DNA from: Phycicoccus elongatus Lp2
Lineage (GTDB): Bacteria > Actinomycetota > Actinomycetes > Actinomycetales > Dermatophilaceae
Reading direction: 5' to 3'
DNA: 56,678 nucleotides
Assembly: GCF_000367525.1 (NCBI RefSeq)
Contig: NZ_HF570956.1
Coordinates: 1,191,684-1,248,361 of the forward strand
Shown here: positions 12,487 through 21,742 of the stretch, piece after piece
Numbering within the stretch: position 1 is the stretch's first letter
How the letters are laid out: every line of letters begins with the position of its first letter
Notes under the pieces: generated by a model
The model's database searches: none
The model's input: the letters and a program-made list of their open reading frames with translations, nothing else
Told to the model about the DNA's origin: nothing
Position numbers and translations under genes: made by a program

Positions 12487-12530
12487 GGTGTCGGGTTGAG
12501 GGGGTCAGGACCCCCTCAACCCAACACCCA
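12487..12530. repeat. 44-bp palindromic repeat, right copy
   Basis: Matches 11333-11376 with one substitution (A for G at 12523), which creates one mismatch near the base of its stem. With the left copy it brackets the DUF559/AbiEi-type gene as a direct repeat of palindromes. It also sits just after the 3' end of glgE. Confidence 0.88.
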
Positions 12531-12554
12531 GGCCTCGACGGCCTCTGAGGGTGA

Positions 12555-14627
12555 TCAGAAGTAGCGGCGGACGTGGATGATGTGCACCGGCTCGCTGCTC
12601 GGGCCGAGTATGACGGTGTTGTCCTGGTACCACGGCCATTCCTGGCCGGTGATCTCGTCGTGGGCGATGAAGCCTTCGTGGGACTCATAGCCCAGCGCCG
12701 GCATGTCGAGGTGGATCATCGTCGTCGCAGTGCAGTGCGGGTCGGTGTTCGCGACGACCAGGATCACGTCGTCCCACGTGCTCCCGTCCGGCTGCACGAC
12801 CTGTCGACGCTTGCTGAAGACGAGCACGCGGGAGTCGTCGGCGCGATGGAAGGTGATGTTGCGCAGCCACAGCAGGGACGGGTGCCAGCGCCGGATCTCG
12901 TTGAGCCGAGTCAGGTACGGGGCGAGCGTACGCCCGGCGCGCGAACCGCCGGGCTCGTAGTCCGCCCAGTTGCGGTCCTTGTACTCGTACTTCTCGTTGT
13001 CGATCTGCTCCTCGGCGCCCGGGCGCGCCACGTGCTCCATCAACTCGTAGCCGGTGTAGATCCCATAGGTCGGCACGAGGGTCGCCGCAAGCGCCGCGCG
13101 CAACTTCCATGCCGCCGGCCCGCCGAACTGCATGTAGGGCGTAAGGATGTCGTGGGTCGTCGGCCAGAACGACGGCCGCATGTATGCCGCGGCGTCACCC
13201 GCGAGCTCCTCGACGTACTCCTGGAGTTCCTGCGCGGAGTTGCGCCACGCGTAGTAGGTGTAGCTCTGTTGGAAGCCGACCTTGCCGAGCGTGTGCATCA
13301 TCGCCGGCTTGGTGAACGCCTCGGCCAGCCAGATGACGTCCGGGTGGTCCTTGGCGACGTCGTCGATCAGCCACTGCCAGAACTCCACCGGCTTGGTGTG
13401 CGGGTTGTCGACGCGGAAGATCTTCACGCCGCAGTCGATCCAGACCTGCATCACGCGACGGACCTCGGCATAGGCCGCGGCAGGATCGTTGTCGAAGTTG
13501 AGCGGATAGATGTCCTGGTACTTCTTCGGTGGGTTCTCGGCATACGCGATGGTGCCGTCCGCGCGGGTGGTGAAGAAGGACGGGTGCGACTGCACCCACG
13601 GGTGGTCGGGGGAGGCCTGCAGGGCGATGTCCATCGCCACCTCGAGGCCGTTGCGCTCGGCCTCGGCGACGAAGAAGGCGAAGTCGTCCCAGTCCCCGAG
13701 GTCGGGGTGCAGCGCGTCGTGACCGCCGTCGGGGGAGCCGATCGCATAGGGCGATCCGGGGTCGTCCGGTCCCGCGTTGAGGGTGTTGTTGGGGCCCTTC
13801 TTGGCCGCCGACCCGATCGGGTGGATCGGGGTCAGGTAGACGACGTCGAAGCCCATCGCCGCAATCGCCGGAAGGCGCTTGGCCGCGGTGCGGAAGGTCC
13901 CCGAGGTCCACTTGTGCTCGGTCACGTCGTAGGTCGCGCCCTCGCTCCGAGGGAAGATCTCGTACCACGCACCGGCCAGGGCACGCTCCCGCTCGACGAG
14001 CAGCGGCAGGTCGGCAGATGGTGAGAGGTGGTCCCGCAGCGGACGCTCGGCCATCTCGGACCGGATCTTGGGATGGGTGCCCGCCCCGAGCCGGTCGAAG
14101 GGCTCCTTGGTGTCGTCGCGCAGGATGTCGATCGCCTCGTCGATCAGCGCCTTGGCCTTCTTGGGTCGCTTGACCTCGTCCCGCGCGCGCTCGAGGACCA
14201 AGGCGCCCTCCGCCAACATCAACTCGACGTCGACCCCTGCGGCCACCTTGATCTCGGCGTCGTGGACCCACGTGCCGTATGGGTCGGACCAGCCCTCGAC
14301 GCGGTAGCTCCACCAGCCCTCACGGTCGGCGACCAACGGGGCAGCCCAGTGGTTGAGTCCCGGGTTGAGGCAGGTCATGAGCTGGGCCCGCTCCTGGCCA
14401 TCGGGGTCGGTGACGACGAGCGTCGCGTTCACCGCATCGTGACCTTCACGGAAAACCGTTGCGGTGACGTCGAACTCCTCGCCGACGACCGACTTCGCAG
14501 GTCGGGTGCCGTGGTCGACGCACGGCCGCACGTTCTGGACCGGGATGCGACCGATGGGGGACTGGGGGGCCGAGGTCTGCGGTGCCTTCACCCCCGGAAC
14601 GCTACCGCCCAGCGGTGCCGCACGCAC
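12555..14627 (-). CDS. glgE: Maltosyltransferase GlgE (maltose-1-phosphate : alpha-1,4-glucan)
   Basis: 690 residues, GH13_3, close to the family's usual 650-700. It transfers maltose from maltose 1-phosphate onto alpha-1,4-glucan. Features in order: beta-sandwich N-terminal region, an inserted helical segment (about 135-215), AWYEIFPRSEG at the barrel start, the nucleophile predicted as Asp407 in FRVDNPHTKPVEFW, acid/base Glu436 in WLAEAFTKP, and FWPTTHDILTPYMQFGGP. The GTG at 14627 directly follows the glgX stop, without a clear Shine-Dalgarno; an internal GTG 12 codons later (VKAPQ) is an alternative start. Co-transcribed with glgX; it uses the product of the nearby mak gene. Confidence 0.95.
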   Translation of the reverse strand: MRAAPLGGSVPGVKAPQTSAPQSPIGRIPVQNVRPCVDHGTRPAKSVVGEEFDVTATVFREGHDAVNATLVVTDPDGQERAQLMTCLNPGLNHWAAPLVADREGWWSYRVEGWSDPYGTWVHDAEIKVAAGVDVELMLAEGALVLERARDEVKRPKKAKALIDEAIDILRDDTKEPFDRLGAGTHPKIRSEMAERPLRDHLSPSADLPLLVERERALAGAWYEIFPRSEGATYDVTEHKWTSGTFRTAAKRLPAIAAMGFDVVYLTPIHPIGSAAKKGPNNTLNAGPDDPGSPYAIGSPDGGHDALHPDLGDWDDFAFFVAEAERNGLEVAMDIALQASPDHPWVQSHPSFFTTRADGTIAYAENPPKKYQDIYPLNFDNDPAAAYAEVRRVMQVWIDCGVKIFRVDNPHTKPVEFWQWLIDDVAKDHPDVIWLAEAFTKPAMMHTLGKVGFQQSYTYYAWRNSAQELQEYVEELAGDAAAYMRPSFWPTTHDILTPYMQFGGPAAWKLRAALAATLVPTYGIYTGYELMEHVARPGAEEQIDNEKYEYKDRNWADYEPGGSRAGRTLAPYLTRLNEIRRWHPSLLWLRNITFHRADDSRVLVFSKRRQVVQPDGSTWDDVILVVANTDPHCTATTMIHLDMPALGYESHEGFIAHDEITGQEWPWYQDNTVILGPSSEPVHIIHVRRYF

Positions 14628-16814
14628 TCATGTGGGGTCGCTCGCGGCATACGCCCGGATGCTCATGGCGTCGACGCTCACGGCACCGGGCTCGACATCG
14701 GAGTCGACCTCCTGTGGCCGCTCCCACGCGCTGTCCCACAGCAGTCGGTAAGCCGTGAGCCCGGGCACCGTGGGAAGCGTCACCTCGACGTCGTCGAGAG
14801 AGCCGTTGACGAGCACGAGGACCGAGCGCTGGCCGACGTAGGCACCGTTGACGAGCATCTGGAGGATGCGTGTCGCCGGGTCGTGCCAGGCACCGTCCAT
14901 CGGCGACCCGGACGCGTCGAACCACGCCATGTCCATCGAGCCGTCCTCGTTGACCTGGCGTCCCAGGGCCCAGGTGCGTTGGCGCAGCGCCGGGTGCTCG
15001 CGCCGGAGCCTGAGCAGGTGTGTCGTCGTGGCGAGGAGGTCCTCCTGCCAGGGCTCGAGGTCCCAGTGGAACCACGAGATCGGGTTGTCCTGGCAATAGG
15101 GGTTGTTGTTGCCGCCCTGGCTGCGCCCGAACTCGTCGCCGGCGTTGATCATCGGGATCCCGGCCGACAGCAGCATGCTGCCCATCAGGTTGCGGATCGA
15201 GCGGCGGCGGGCGGCGAGGATCACCGGGTCGTCGGTCGGGCCCTCGATGCCGTGATTGAAGGAACGATTGCCGTCACTGCCGTCACGGTTGTCCTCACCG
15301 TTGGCCAGATTGTGTTTTACGTCGTATGCCGTGGTGTCGGCGAGCGTGAAGCCGTCGTGCGCCGCGAGGTAGTTGATCGAGGCCGTGGGCCCACGGTCGT
15401 GCGTCCCGAAGAGATCGCGTGATCCCGCGAGCCGGGTGCCGAGTTCCTGCACGCCATGTCCGAGCTCGCCGTGGAGCTGGGCCCTGGAGTCGGCCAGCCA
15501 GAAGGTCCGCAGGCCGTCACGGTAGCGGTCGTTCCATTCCGAGAAGGGCGGCGGGAACTGTCCGGTGCGCCAGCCGTGCATGCCGACGTCCCACGGCTCG
15601 GCGATCAATTTGACCCGCGAGAGGACGGGGTCGGTGCGGGCCGCCACGAGGAACGGATGGTCCGGGTCGTACTCGTCGCCACGCCCGCGACCCAAGGCGA
15701 CGGCCAGGTCGAAGCGGAAGCCGTCGACGTGGCACTCGGTCACCCAGTACCGCAGGGAGTCCAGCGCCATTCGGCACACGATGGGGTGCCGCAGGTCGAG
15801 GGTGTTGCCGCAGCCGGTCACGTCGATGTCCTGGCCGCGCTCGTCGAGCCGGTAGTAGGCGCGGTTGTCCAGGCCACGGAAAGAGAGGGTCGCACCCTCC
15901 CGGCTCTGCTCGGCGGTGTGGTTGTAGACGACGTCGAGGATGACCTCGATGCCTTCCCGGTGCAGCAGCTTGACCATGCCCTTGAACTCGTCGAGGGCGC
16001 CTTGCGGGTCCCGCGCCGCGGCATACCTGGCGTGGGGAGCGAAGAAGCCGACCGTGTTGTAGCCCCAATGATTGGTCAGCCCGCGTTGGAGCAGATGTGG
16101 CTCACTGGTGAAGGAGTGGACCGGCAACAACTCAACGGCGCTCACCCCCAGCCCCTTGAGGTGGGCGATGGTGTCCGGGTGGGCCAGCCCGGCATAGGTG
16201 CCGCGCAGGTGCTCGGGCACGCCCGGACGTTCCTTGGTGAGGTTGACGACGTGGGTCTCGTAGATCACCGAGTCACTACGGCTGACCAGAGGTGGAGCGT
16301 CGTCCTCCCAGTCGAAGTCGTCATGGACGACGACACAGCGAGGCATGGCGGCGGCGCTGTCGAGGGTGCTCCGCACATCAGGGTCACCGGCCCATTCGTC
16401 GTCCACCTCGTGGCCATAGACCTGCGGACCCCACGCGATGGAGCCCTCGATCGCCTTGGCGTAGGGGTCGAGAAGGAGCTTGTCGACGTTGTGCCGCAAG
16501 CCGTTCGCGGGATCCCAGGGCCCGTCGACCCGATAGGCGTAGCGCTGCCCGTCGCCCATCCCCGGCACGAATCCGAACCACCAGCCGAACGCGCGCTCCT
16601 CGAGCGGGATCCTCCGCTCGGTCGCGCCCGAGTCGTCGCCCCTCTCGAAGAGGCACAGCCACACGGCCTCCGCGTGACCGGCATACACGCAGACGTCGGC
16701 ACCGCCCCGGACCAGGGTGACCCCGGGGTTCGGAGGGAGGTCCCGACCCAGCGGGAGGGGCGCGGTCGTGAAGGCCTGCGAGGCCGGTGTCGCGGCGTGC
16801 GAGCGGGTCGACAT
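14628..16814 (-). CDS. glgX: Glycogen debranching enzyme GlgX (isoamylase type)
   Basis: 728 residues from the ATG at 16814; the frame opens at a TTG three codons earlier, which is less likely. GH13_11 enzyme that hydrolyses alpha-1,6 branches, mostly on chains trimmed by phosphorylase. An N-terminal CBM48-like domain (about 25-120) precedes the barrel, which contains IYETHVVNLT, VILDVVYNHTAE, the nucleophile motif VDGFRFDLAVALGR, the acid/base motif KLIAEPWDVG and NYLAAHDGFTL. The stop overlaps nothing but is immediately followed by the glgE start. Its promoter must lie in or near the 35-bp gap shared with the divergent YbjN-like gene. Confidence 0.95.
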   Translation of the reverse strand: MSTRSHAATPASQAFTTAPLPLGRDLPPNPGVTLVRGGADVCVYAGHAEAVWLCLFERGDDSGATERRIPLEERAFGWWFGFVPGMGDGQRYAYRVDGPWDPANGLRHNVDKLLLDPYAKAIEGSIAWGPQVYGHEVDDEWAGDPDVRSTLDSAAAMPRCVVVHDDFDWEDDAPPLVSRSDSVIYETHVVNLTKERPGVPEHLRGTYAGLAHPDTIAHLKGLGVSAVELLPVHSFTSEPHLLQRGLTNHWGYNTVGFFAPHARYAAARDPQGALDEFKGMVKLLHREGIEVILDVVYNHTAEQSREGATLSFRGLDNRAYYRLDERGQDIDVTGCGNTLDLRHPIVCRMALDSLRYWVTECHVDGFRFDLAVALGRGRGDEYDPDHPFLVAARTDPVLSRVKLIAEPWDVGMHGWRTGQFPPPFSEWNDRYRDGLRTFWLADSRAQLHGELGHGVQELGTRLAGSRDLFGTHDRGPTASINYLAAHDGFTLADTTAYDVKHNLANGEDNRDGSDGNRSFNHGIEGPTDDPVILAARRRSIRNLMGSMLLSAGIPMINAGDEFGRSQGGNNNPYCQDNPISWFHWDLEPWQEDLLATTTHLLRLRREHPALRQRTWALGRQVNEDGSMDMAWFDASGSPMDGAWHDPATRILQMLVNGAYVGQRSVLVLVNGSLDDVEVTLPTVPGLTAYRLLWDSAWERPQEVDSDVEPGAVSVDAMSIRAYAASDPT

Positions 16815-16849
16815 GGTGACCAAGCGTAAGGAGTGGTTACCGTGGCACC

Positions 16850-17323
16850 ATGACCGATCCCGCTTCGCTGCCCAACTTCCCCCCGCCGGCCGACGAGCAC
16901 CCGCTGCGTGGCCGGGTCCTCGACGTCCTCCAGGACCTCGAGGTCCAGCCCGACATCGATGCCGATGGCGACGTGACCTTCACGGTCAACGACCAGAACC
17001 TCTTCATCCGCTGTCACGAGGGTGAGCTGCAGATCATGCGGATCTTCGGCCAGTGGCAGTTGCCCGAGCAGCTCATCGGCCAGGAGACCAAGGCGCTCGA
17101 GACCTGCAACGAGTTGAACCTCACCCTCAACTGCGTCAAGACCGGCATCGGCAATGGCACCCTCGCCGTCGCCTGCGACCACCTGATGACCGCTGGTGTC
17201 GACCTCGATGCCGCCGTACAGATCGGGATCCAGCTCGTGCTCTCGACGGTGTCCTTCTGGCATCAGCGGGCGCTCGGCCTGGACGAGAACGGCAACCCGG
17301 TCGACGGCGGAGGCCCGGCATGA
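16850..17323 (+). CDS. YbjN domain-containing protein
   Basis: 157 residues. The body (EGELQIMRIFGQWQ, ALETCNELNLTLNCVKTGIG, LAVACDHLMTAGVDLDA) resembles the YbjN / type III chaperone-like fold common in actinobacteria; precise function is not known. It lacks signal or membrane segments and is probably cytosolic. Its TGA overlaps the ATG of the enoyl-CoA hydratase gene (ATGA), so the two are likely translated together. It is divergent from glgX. Confidence 0.8.
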   Translation: MTDPASLPNFPPPADEHPLRGRVLDVLQDLEVQPDIDADGDVTFTVNDQNLFIRCHEGELQIMRIFGQWQLPEQLIGQETKALETCNELNLTLNCVKTGIGNGTLAVACDHLMTAGVDLDAAVQIGIQLVLSTVSFWHQRALGLDENGNPVDGGGPA

Positions 17324-18096
17324 CCGAGCTGGTGCGGCTCGAGGTCGAGGACGGCATCGGCACGATCCGGCTCGACCGCCCCCCGATGAACGCGCTGTGC
17401 GCGCAACTCGGTCGCGAACTCGGCGCCCTGTTGCCCGAGATCACCGAACGCTCCGACATCAGCGCGGTCATCGTCCACGGCGGTGAGAAGGTCTTCGCGG
17501 CCGGAGCGGACATCAAGGAGATGGCCGACCTCGACCTGGCCGGCATGACGACCTACGGCCGGCTCCTCCAGGACTTCACCAACGGCCTGGCGGCCCTGCC
17601 CAAGCCGACGATCGCCGCCATCACCGGGTATGCGCTCGGGGGCGGCTTCGAGTTGGCCCTGTGCTGCGACTTCCGGATCGCGGGTGCCACCGCCAAGGTC
17701 GGCTTCCCGGAGATCACGCTCGGTGTGATCCCCGGCATGGGCGGAACCCAGCGTGCCGCGCGGCTCATCGGGCCGTCTCGGGCCAAGGAGATCGTCTTCA
17801 GCGGCCGGTTCATCGGAGCCGAAGAGGCACTGGCGATGGGCCTGGTCAACCAGGTCGTGCCCGAGGATGAGGACGTGTATGCCGCGGCCCGGGCCTGGGC
17901 TCAGCGTTATGTCGGCGGCCCGGCGATGGCGTATGCCGCGGCCAAGCAGGTCATCGACCGCGGCGTCGAGGTCGACCTGGCCACCGGGCTCGAGATCGAG
18001 CGGATGGCCTTCGCCTCGCTCTTCGCCACCGATGACCAGAAGATCGGCATGGCCGCCTTCGTCGCCAAGGAGAAGCCGACCTTCACCGGCCGCTGA
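17320..18096 (+). CDS. Enoyl-CoA hydratase/isomerase family protein
   Basis: 258 residues, standard crotonase length. It likely hydrates trans-2-enoyl-CoA in beta-oxidation or a related route. Oxyanion-hole segments FAAGADIKEM and GYALGGGFELALCCD are present, as are the catalytic glutamate in FPEITLGVIPGMGGTQR and the C-terminal SGRFIGAEEALAMGLV. The start overlaps the YbjN-like stop. Electron-transfer flavoprotein genes follow on the same strand, consistent with a fatty-acid oxidation context. Two GTATGCCG octamers encode Tyr-Ala pairs near the C-terminus, and another lies six bases beyond the stop. Confidence 0.93.
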   Translation: MTELVRLEVEDGIGTIRLDRPPMNALCAQLGRELGALLPEITERSDISAVIVHGGEKVFAAGADIKEMADLDLAGMTTYGRLLQDFTNGLAALPKPTIAAITGYALGGGFELALCCDFRIAGATAKVGFPEITLGVIPGMGGTQRAARLIGPSRAKEIVFSGRFIGAEEALAMGLVNQVVPEDEDVYAAARAWAQRYVGGPAMAYAAAKQVIDRGVEVDLATGLEIERMAFASLFATDDQKIGMAAFVAKEKPTFTGR

Positions 18097-18257
18097 GTCC
18101 GCGGCATACCCGTCCGGCGAGGGTCGTGGTTCGGAGAGGGATGCCCGCCGGGCATGGTGGTGATCGTCACGCCCCGGAGCGGCGGGTTCGGGCCGGCTGA
18201 CCTGAGAGGATGGGCGGGATCGTTTGCCCCCCACATCAGGAGAAGGACGAGGCACGC

Positions 18258-19046
18258 ATGAATATCGTCGTGTGCGTCAAGCACGTCCCGGACGCACAGG
18301 CGGACCGGGGTTTCAACGAGAGCGACAACACCGTCGACCGCGCCGGCGTCGACGGCCTGTTGTCCGAGCTCGACGAGTATGCCGTCGAGGAGGCTCTCAA
18401 GCTCGCCGAGGCCAGCGGTGGCGAGGTCACGGTCGTCACGATCGGCCCGGACCAAGCCGCTGATGCGGTCAAGAAGGCCCTGCAGATGGGCGCCGACAAG
18501 GGGGTCCACGTCAATGACGAGGCCATCCACGGGTCCGACGCCCCGGCGACCTCACTGATCCTCGCCGAGGCGATCAAGAAGGCGACCGATGGCAACCCGG
18601 AGCTCGTCATCACCGGCATGGCCAGCACGGACGGCACGATGGGTGTCGTCCCGGCAATGCTCGCCGAGCGACTGGGCCTGCCTCAGGTGACCTACGCCTC
18701 CGAGCTCACCCTTGGGGACGGCAAGGTCACGATCCGTCGCGACAACGACGCCAACACCGAGACGATCGAGGCCAGCCTCCCCGCCTTGGTCTCGGTGACC
18801 GACCAGATCAACGAGCCGCGCTACCCGTCCTTCAAGGGGATCATGGCGGCCAAGAAGAAGCCGGTCGAGTCATGGACCCTCGCCGACCTCGGCATCGACG
18901 CCGGTCAGGTGGGCCTGGCGAACGCGTGGACCAAGGTCGTCGAGATCGCCAAGCGCCCGCCGCGTGAGCAGGGCGAGATCGTCAAGGACGAGGGCGACGG
19001 CGGCACCAAGCTCGCCGAGTTCCTCGCCGCCCGCAAGTTCCTCTGA
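18258..19046 (+). CDS. etfB: Electron transfer flavoprotein beta subunit
   Basis: 262 residues. It pairs with EtfA to pass electrons from acyl-CoA dehydrogenases to the quinone pool and binds AMP. The N-terminus NIVVCVKHVPDAQADR and the family signature region ASLPALVSVTDQINEPRYPS are clear. The ATG at 18258 is preceded by a purine-rich AGGAGAAGGACGAGG stretch; an upstream in-frame start at 18210 would add residues unlike the family. The 160-bp gap upstream of it holds a CGGCATAC octamer and probably the promoter. etfA begins 35 bp downstream. Confidence 0.95.
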   Translation: MNIVVCVKHVPDAQADRGFNESDNTVDRAGVDGLLSELDEYAVEEALKLAEASGGEVTVVTIGPDQAADAVKKALQMGADKGVHVNDEAIHGSDAPATSLILAEAIKKATDGNPELVITGMASTDGTMGVVPAMLAERLGLPQVTYASELTLGDGKVTIRRDNDANTETIEASLPALVSVTDQINEPRYPSFKGIMAAKKKPVESWTLADLGIDAGQVGLANAWTKVVEIAKRPPREQGEIVKDEGDGGTKLAEFLAARKFL

Positions 19047-19081
19047 AGACGTCGACCGACAAGAGAGCAGGTAGAAACCCC

Positions 19082-20038
19082 ATGGGTGAAGTCCTCATCC
19101 TCGTCGACCACGTCGACGGCAAGTTGCGCAAGACCACCGCGGAGCTCCTCACCATCGCCCGTCGCCTGGGCGAGCCCTCGGCCGTGCACATCGGCCCGGG
19201 TGCCGAGACCGCGCAGGTCACCCTCGCCAAGTACGGCGCGAGCAAGGTCTACGTCTTCGACGACGAGGCCGCGTTGAAGAACCTCGTCGCCCCCCAGGCG
19301 GAGGTGCTCGCCGCGGTCGCCGCCAAGACCTCGCCGGTGGCCGTGCTCATCCCGAGCAACACTGCCGGCAAGGAGATCGCGGCCCGACTGGCGGTCAAGA
19401 CCGAGTCCGGCCTCATCACCGACGCCGTCGACGTCCAGGCCGGTGAGGGTGGCCCGGTGGCGAACCAGTCGGTCTTCGCCGGCTCCTACACCGTGAAGTC
19501 GCAGGTCACCAAGGGTGCGGCGATCATCGCCGTCAAGCCGAACTCCACGGCCATCGAGGCAGCGCCGGCCGCCGGCGCGGTCGAGAAGGTCGAGGTCACG
19601 CTCTCCGACCTGGCGACCGCGGCACCGATCACCGACCGTCAGCCCAAGGCCAAGTCCGGCCGTCCCGAGCTCACCGAGGCCCAGATCGTCGTCTCCGGCG
19701 GGCGCGGCACCGGTGGCGACTTCAGCCCGGTCGAGGCCTTCGCCGACAGCCTGGGCGCGGCCGTCGGCGCCAGCCGCGCCGCCGTCGACGCCGGGTGGTA
19801 CCCGCACTCCAACCAGGTCGGCCAGACCGGCAAGCAGGTGTCCCCGCAGCTCTATGTGGCGGCGGGCATCTCCGGTGCCATCCAGCACCGGGCCGGCATG
19901 CAGACGTCCAAGACGATCATCGCGATCAACAAGGACGAGGAGGCGCCGATCTTCGAGCTCGTCGACTTCGGTGTCGTGGGCGACCTCTTCAACGTCCTCC
20001 CGCAGGCGACCGACGAGGTCAAGAAGCGCAAGGGCTGA
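19082..20038 (+). CDS. etfA: Electron transfer flavoprotein alpha subunit
   Basis: 318 residues. FAD-binding partner of EtfB. The N-terminal domain begins [16 protein letters not shown], and the C-terminal FAD domain shows [47 protein letters not shown] and [20 protein letters not shown], all typical of EtfA/FixB. The short 35-bp gap after etfB implies one transcript, which ends at the strong hairpin at 20055-20087. Confidence 0.96.
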   Translation: MGEVLILVDHVDGKLRKTTAELLTIARRLGEPSAVHIGPGAETAQVTLAKYGASKVYVFDDEAALKNLVAPQAEVLAAVAAKTSPVAVLIPSNTAGKEIAARLAVKTESGLITDAVDVQAGEGGPVANQSVFAGSYTVKSQVTKGAAIIAVKPNSTAIEAAPAAGAVEKVEVTLSDLATAAPITDRQPKAKSGRPELTEAQIVVSGGRGTGGDFSPVEAFADSLGAAVGASRAAVDAGWYPHSNQVGQTGKQVSPQLYVAAGISGAIQHRAGMQTSKTIIAINKDEEAPIFELVDFGVVGDLFNVLPQATDEVKKRKG

Positions 20039-20054
20039 CCCGCGCGTTCGACGA

Positions 20055-20087
20055 CGAAGGGGCCCACCAGTGCGGTGGGCCCCTTCG
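20055..20087 (+). terminator. Hairpin terminator after etfA
   Basis: 14-bp perfect stem (CGAAGGGGCCCACC with its complement) and a 5-base loop, starting 17 bases after the etfA stop. There is no long T-run, as is usual in GC-rich actinobacteria. Confidence 0.8.
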
Positions 20088-20196
20088 CCGTTCCTCTTTG
20101 CCGTACCCGAAAGCCCCCAGACGTTGAAGGTTTGTCTAATCTCGAAGAGAAGCGGTCCGCCCGGACCGCCGACCCTGCCAGGAAAAGGAGCGCGTC

Positions 20197-20343
20197 ATGG
20201 TCGTTCTGGGACTCATCCTCTTGCTGCTCGGCCTGTTCATCAGTGGTGCGGGCATCTTGAAGACGATCGGGATCATCCTCATCGTCGTCGGCCTCATCCT
20301 CAACTTCGTGCCGATCGGCGGGAGCAGTCGCCGGGTCTGGTGA
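20197..20343 (+). CDS. Small membrane protein, DUF6131-like (48 residues)
   Basis: 48 residues starting [19 protein letters not shown] and ending GGSSRRVW. Two hydrophobic segments (about 2-18 and 24-40) separated by a short Lys-Thr turn would form a membrane hairpin with a basic tail. AAGGAG at 20185-20190 is well placed for the ATG. The pattern resembles the actinobacterial DUF6131 family; no function is known. It sits alone between two hairpin terminators, so it is likely its own transcription unit; an AT-richer stretch at about 20120-20150 may hold the promoter. Confidence 0.75.
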   Translation: MVVLGLILLLLGLFISGAGILKTIGIILIVVGLILNFVPIGGSSRRVW

Positions 20344-20369
20344 CCTCGGGCCTCAAGGGCCCACCTGCA

Positions 20370-20409
20370 GTGAGTGCGCGGCATACCTCTGGGTGTGCCG
20401 CGCACTCAC
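20370..20409. terminator. Hairpin with embedded CGGCATAC octamer
   Basis: 17-bp stem (GTGAGTGCGCGGCATAC against its complement, one position as a G-U wobble) with a 6-base loop, 26 bases after the small membrane protein stop. The left arm contains the CGGCATAC octamer. Confidence 0.7.
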
Positions 20410-20437
20410 GTTGTGACGGGTGCGAAGATGGCCCCTC

Positions 20438-21742
20438 GTGAGCGGGCCGGGAGTGTTGCGTGGGCTGCGAGTCGATCTCAGCCCTGCCCGCGAGTCACGC
20501 GACTTCCGCCTCATGGTTCTGGCCGGCACCGTCTTCACACTCGGGCAGGCGATCTCCTATGTGGCGATCCCGTGGCAGATCTACACACTGACCGGCTCGA
20601 ACACGATGGTCGGCCTGATCGGCGTCGTCGAACTCGTGCCGCTGCTCGTCGCCGGCCTGTGGGGAGGCGCGCTCGCCGACCATGTGGACCGCAAGAAGAT
20701 GTTGGTCGGCACCGGTGCGGCCCAGGTGGTGCTCACAGCCCTGCTGGCGCTCAACGCCTTTCGCGACGAGCCGCACATCTGGGTGCTCTTCGTCGTGGCG
20801 CCCTTCCTCGTGTCGGCCGGGGCACTGCAGCGGCCGAGCAAGGAGGCGCTGTTGCCCCGCACGGTCCGTCACGACCAACTACCCGCAGCCAACGCACTCA
20901 ACGCCCTGGGCTGGCAGACCGGCAGCCTGCTCGGCCCGACCATCGGTGGCCTCATCGTCGCCTCGGCCGGGGCGGGTTGGTGCTTCGCGGTCGACGTCGT
21001 GGGCATCACGGTCGCCGTGCTCCTCTACGCACGGATGTCGGCCTTCCCGCATCGGGAGCAGACGACACCACCGTCGCTGCGAGGGATCGCCGAGGGCGTG
21101 CGCTATGCCATCTCCCGCAAGGACCTGCTCGGTACCTACTTCGTCGACGTCGCGGTCATGTTCCTCGCGATGCCGATCGTGCTGTTCCCCGCGCTGGCCG
21201 AGACGATCTTCGCGCGGCCACATCTGCTCGGCCTGCTCTACACCTCGGAGACGGTTGGTGCCCTGGTCGCCTCGGCCCTGTCCGGCTGGCATCGCCGGAT
21301 CCACTCCTATGGGCGAGTCATCGTCATCGCCGCCTGCGGTTACGGAGTGTTCATCGCCGTCGCCGGGCAGGCCCCGAGCTTCTGGCTCTGCTGCCTGGCA
21401 CTGGCCCTCGCCGGGGCCGCGGACATGACGAGCGCGGTCTTCCGGATGACCCTGTGGAACCAGTCGATCCCCGAGAGCCTGCGCGGTCGGTTGGCCGGTA
21501 TCGAGATGCTGTCCTACTCGGTCGGGCCGCTGGGTGCCCAGATCCGGGCGGGCTACACCGCCGACACCTGGGGCGTCCGTCGAGCCATTTCCTTCGGGGG
21601 TGTGGCGAGCGTCGTGGGGGTCGTCCTCGCGGCCGCGGCGCTGCAGGACTTCTGGCGCTACGACGCCCGCACCGACGAGCACCTGCTCGCCGAACGAGCC
21701 CGTCGAGCGTCCCACGGCGAGAACCTAGACTTGGAGGGATGA
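20438..21742 (+). CDS. MFS transporter, EntS-like exporter family
   Basis: 434 residues from the GTG at 20438; an in-frame start at 20420 is also possible. A major-facilitator protein with about 12 hydrophobic segments. The loop GALADHVDRKKMLVGTG between the second and third segments matches the MFS signature, and the repeated half shows WNQSIPESLRGRLAG. Overall resemblance is to EntS/multidrug-type exporters; substrate unknown. Its TGA overlaps the ATG of the cysteine desulfurase gene, so it is translationally coupled to a sulfur-transfer operon, an unexplained pairing. Confidence 0.87.
   Translation: MSGPGVLRGLRVDLSPARESRDFRLMVLAGTVFTLGQAISYVAIPWQIYTLTGSNTMVGLIGVVELVPLLVAGLWGGALADHVDRKKMLVGTGAAQVVLTALLALNAFRDEPHIWVLFVVAPFLVSAGALQRPSKEALLPRTVRHDQLPAANALNALGWQTGSLLGPTIGGLIVASAGAGWCFAVDVVGITVAVLLYARMSAFPHREQTTPPSLRGIAEGVRYAISRKDLLGTYFVDVAVMFLAMPIVLFPALAETIFARPHLLGLLYTSETVGALVASALSGWHRRIHSYGRVIVIAACGYGVFIAVAGQAPSFWLCCLALALAGAADMTSAVFRMTLWNQSIPESLRGRLAGIEMLSYSVGPLGAQIRAGYTADTWGVRRAISFGGVASVVGVVLAAAALQDFWRYDARTDEHLLAERARRASHGENLDLEG

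Noticed and set aside
18141-18155. ATGCCCG/CGGGCAT dyad upstream of etfB
   Set aside because: Only a 7-bp stem, frequent by chance in this composition; no supporting context for a riboswitch or operator.
20374-21738. N-terminal 450 residues of an 850-residue frame ending in the desulfurase
   Set aside because: Out-of-frame reading of the MFS gene; the apparent fusion with cysteine desulfurase is an artefact of an open frame.
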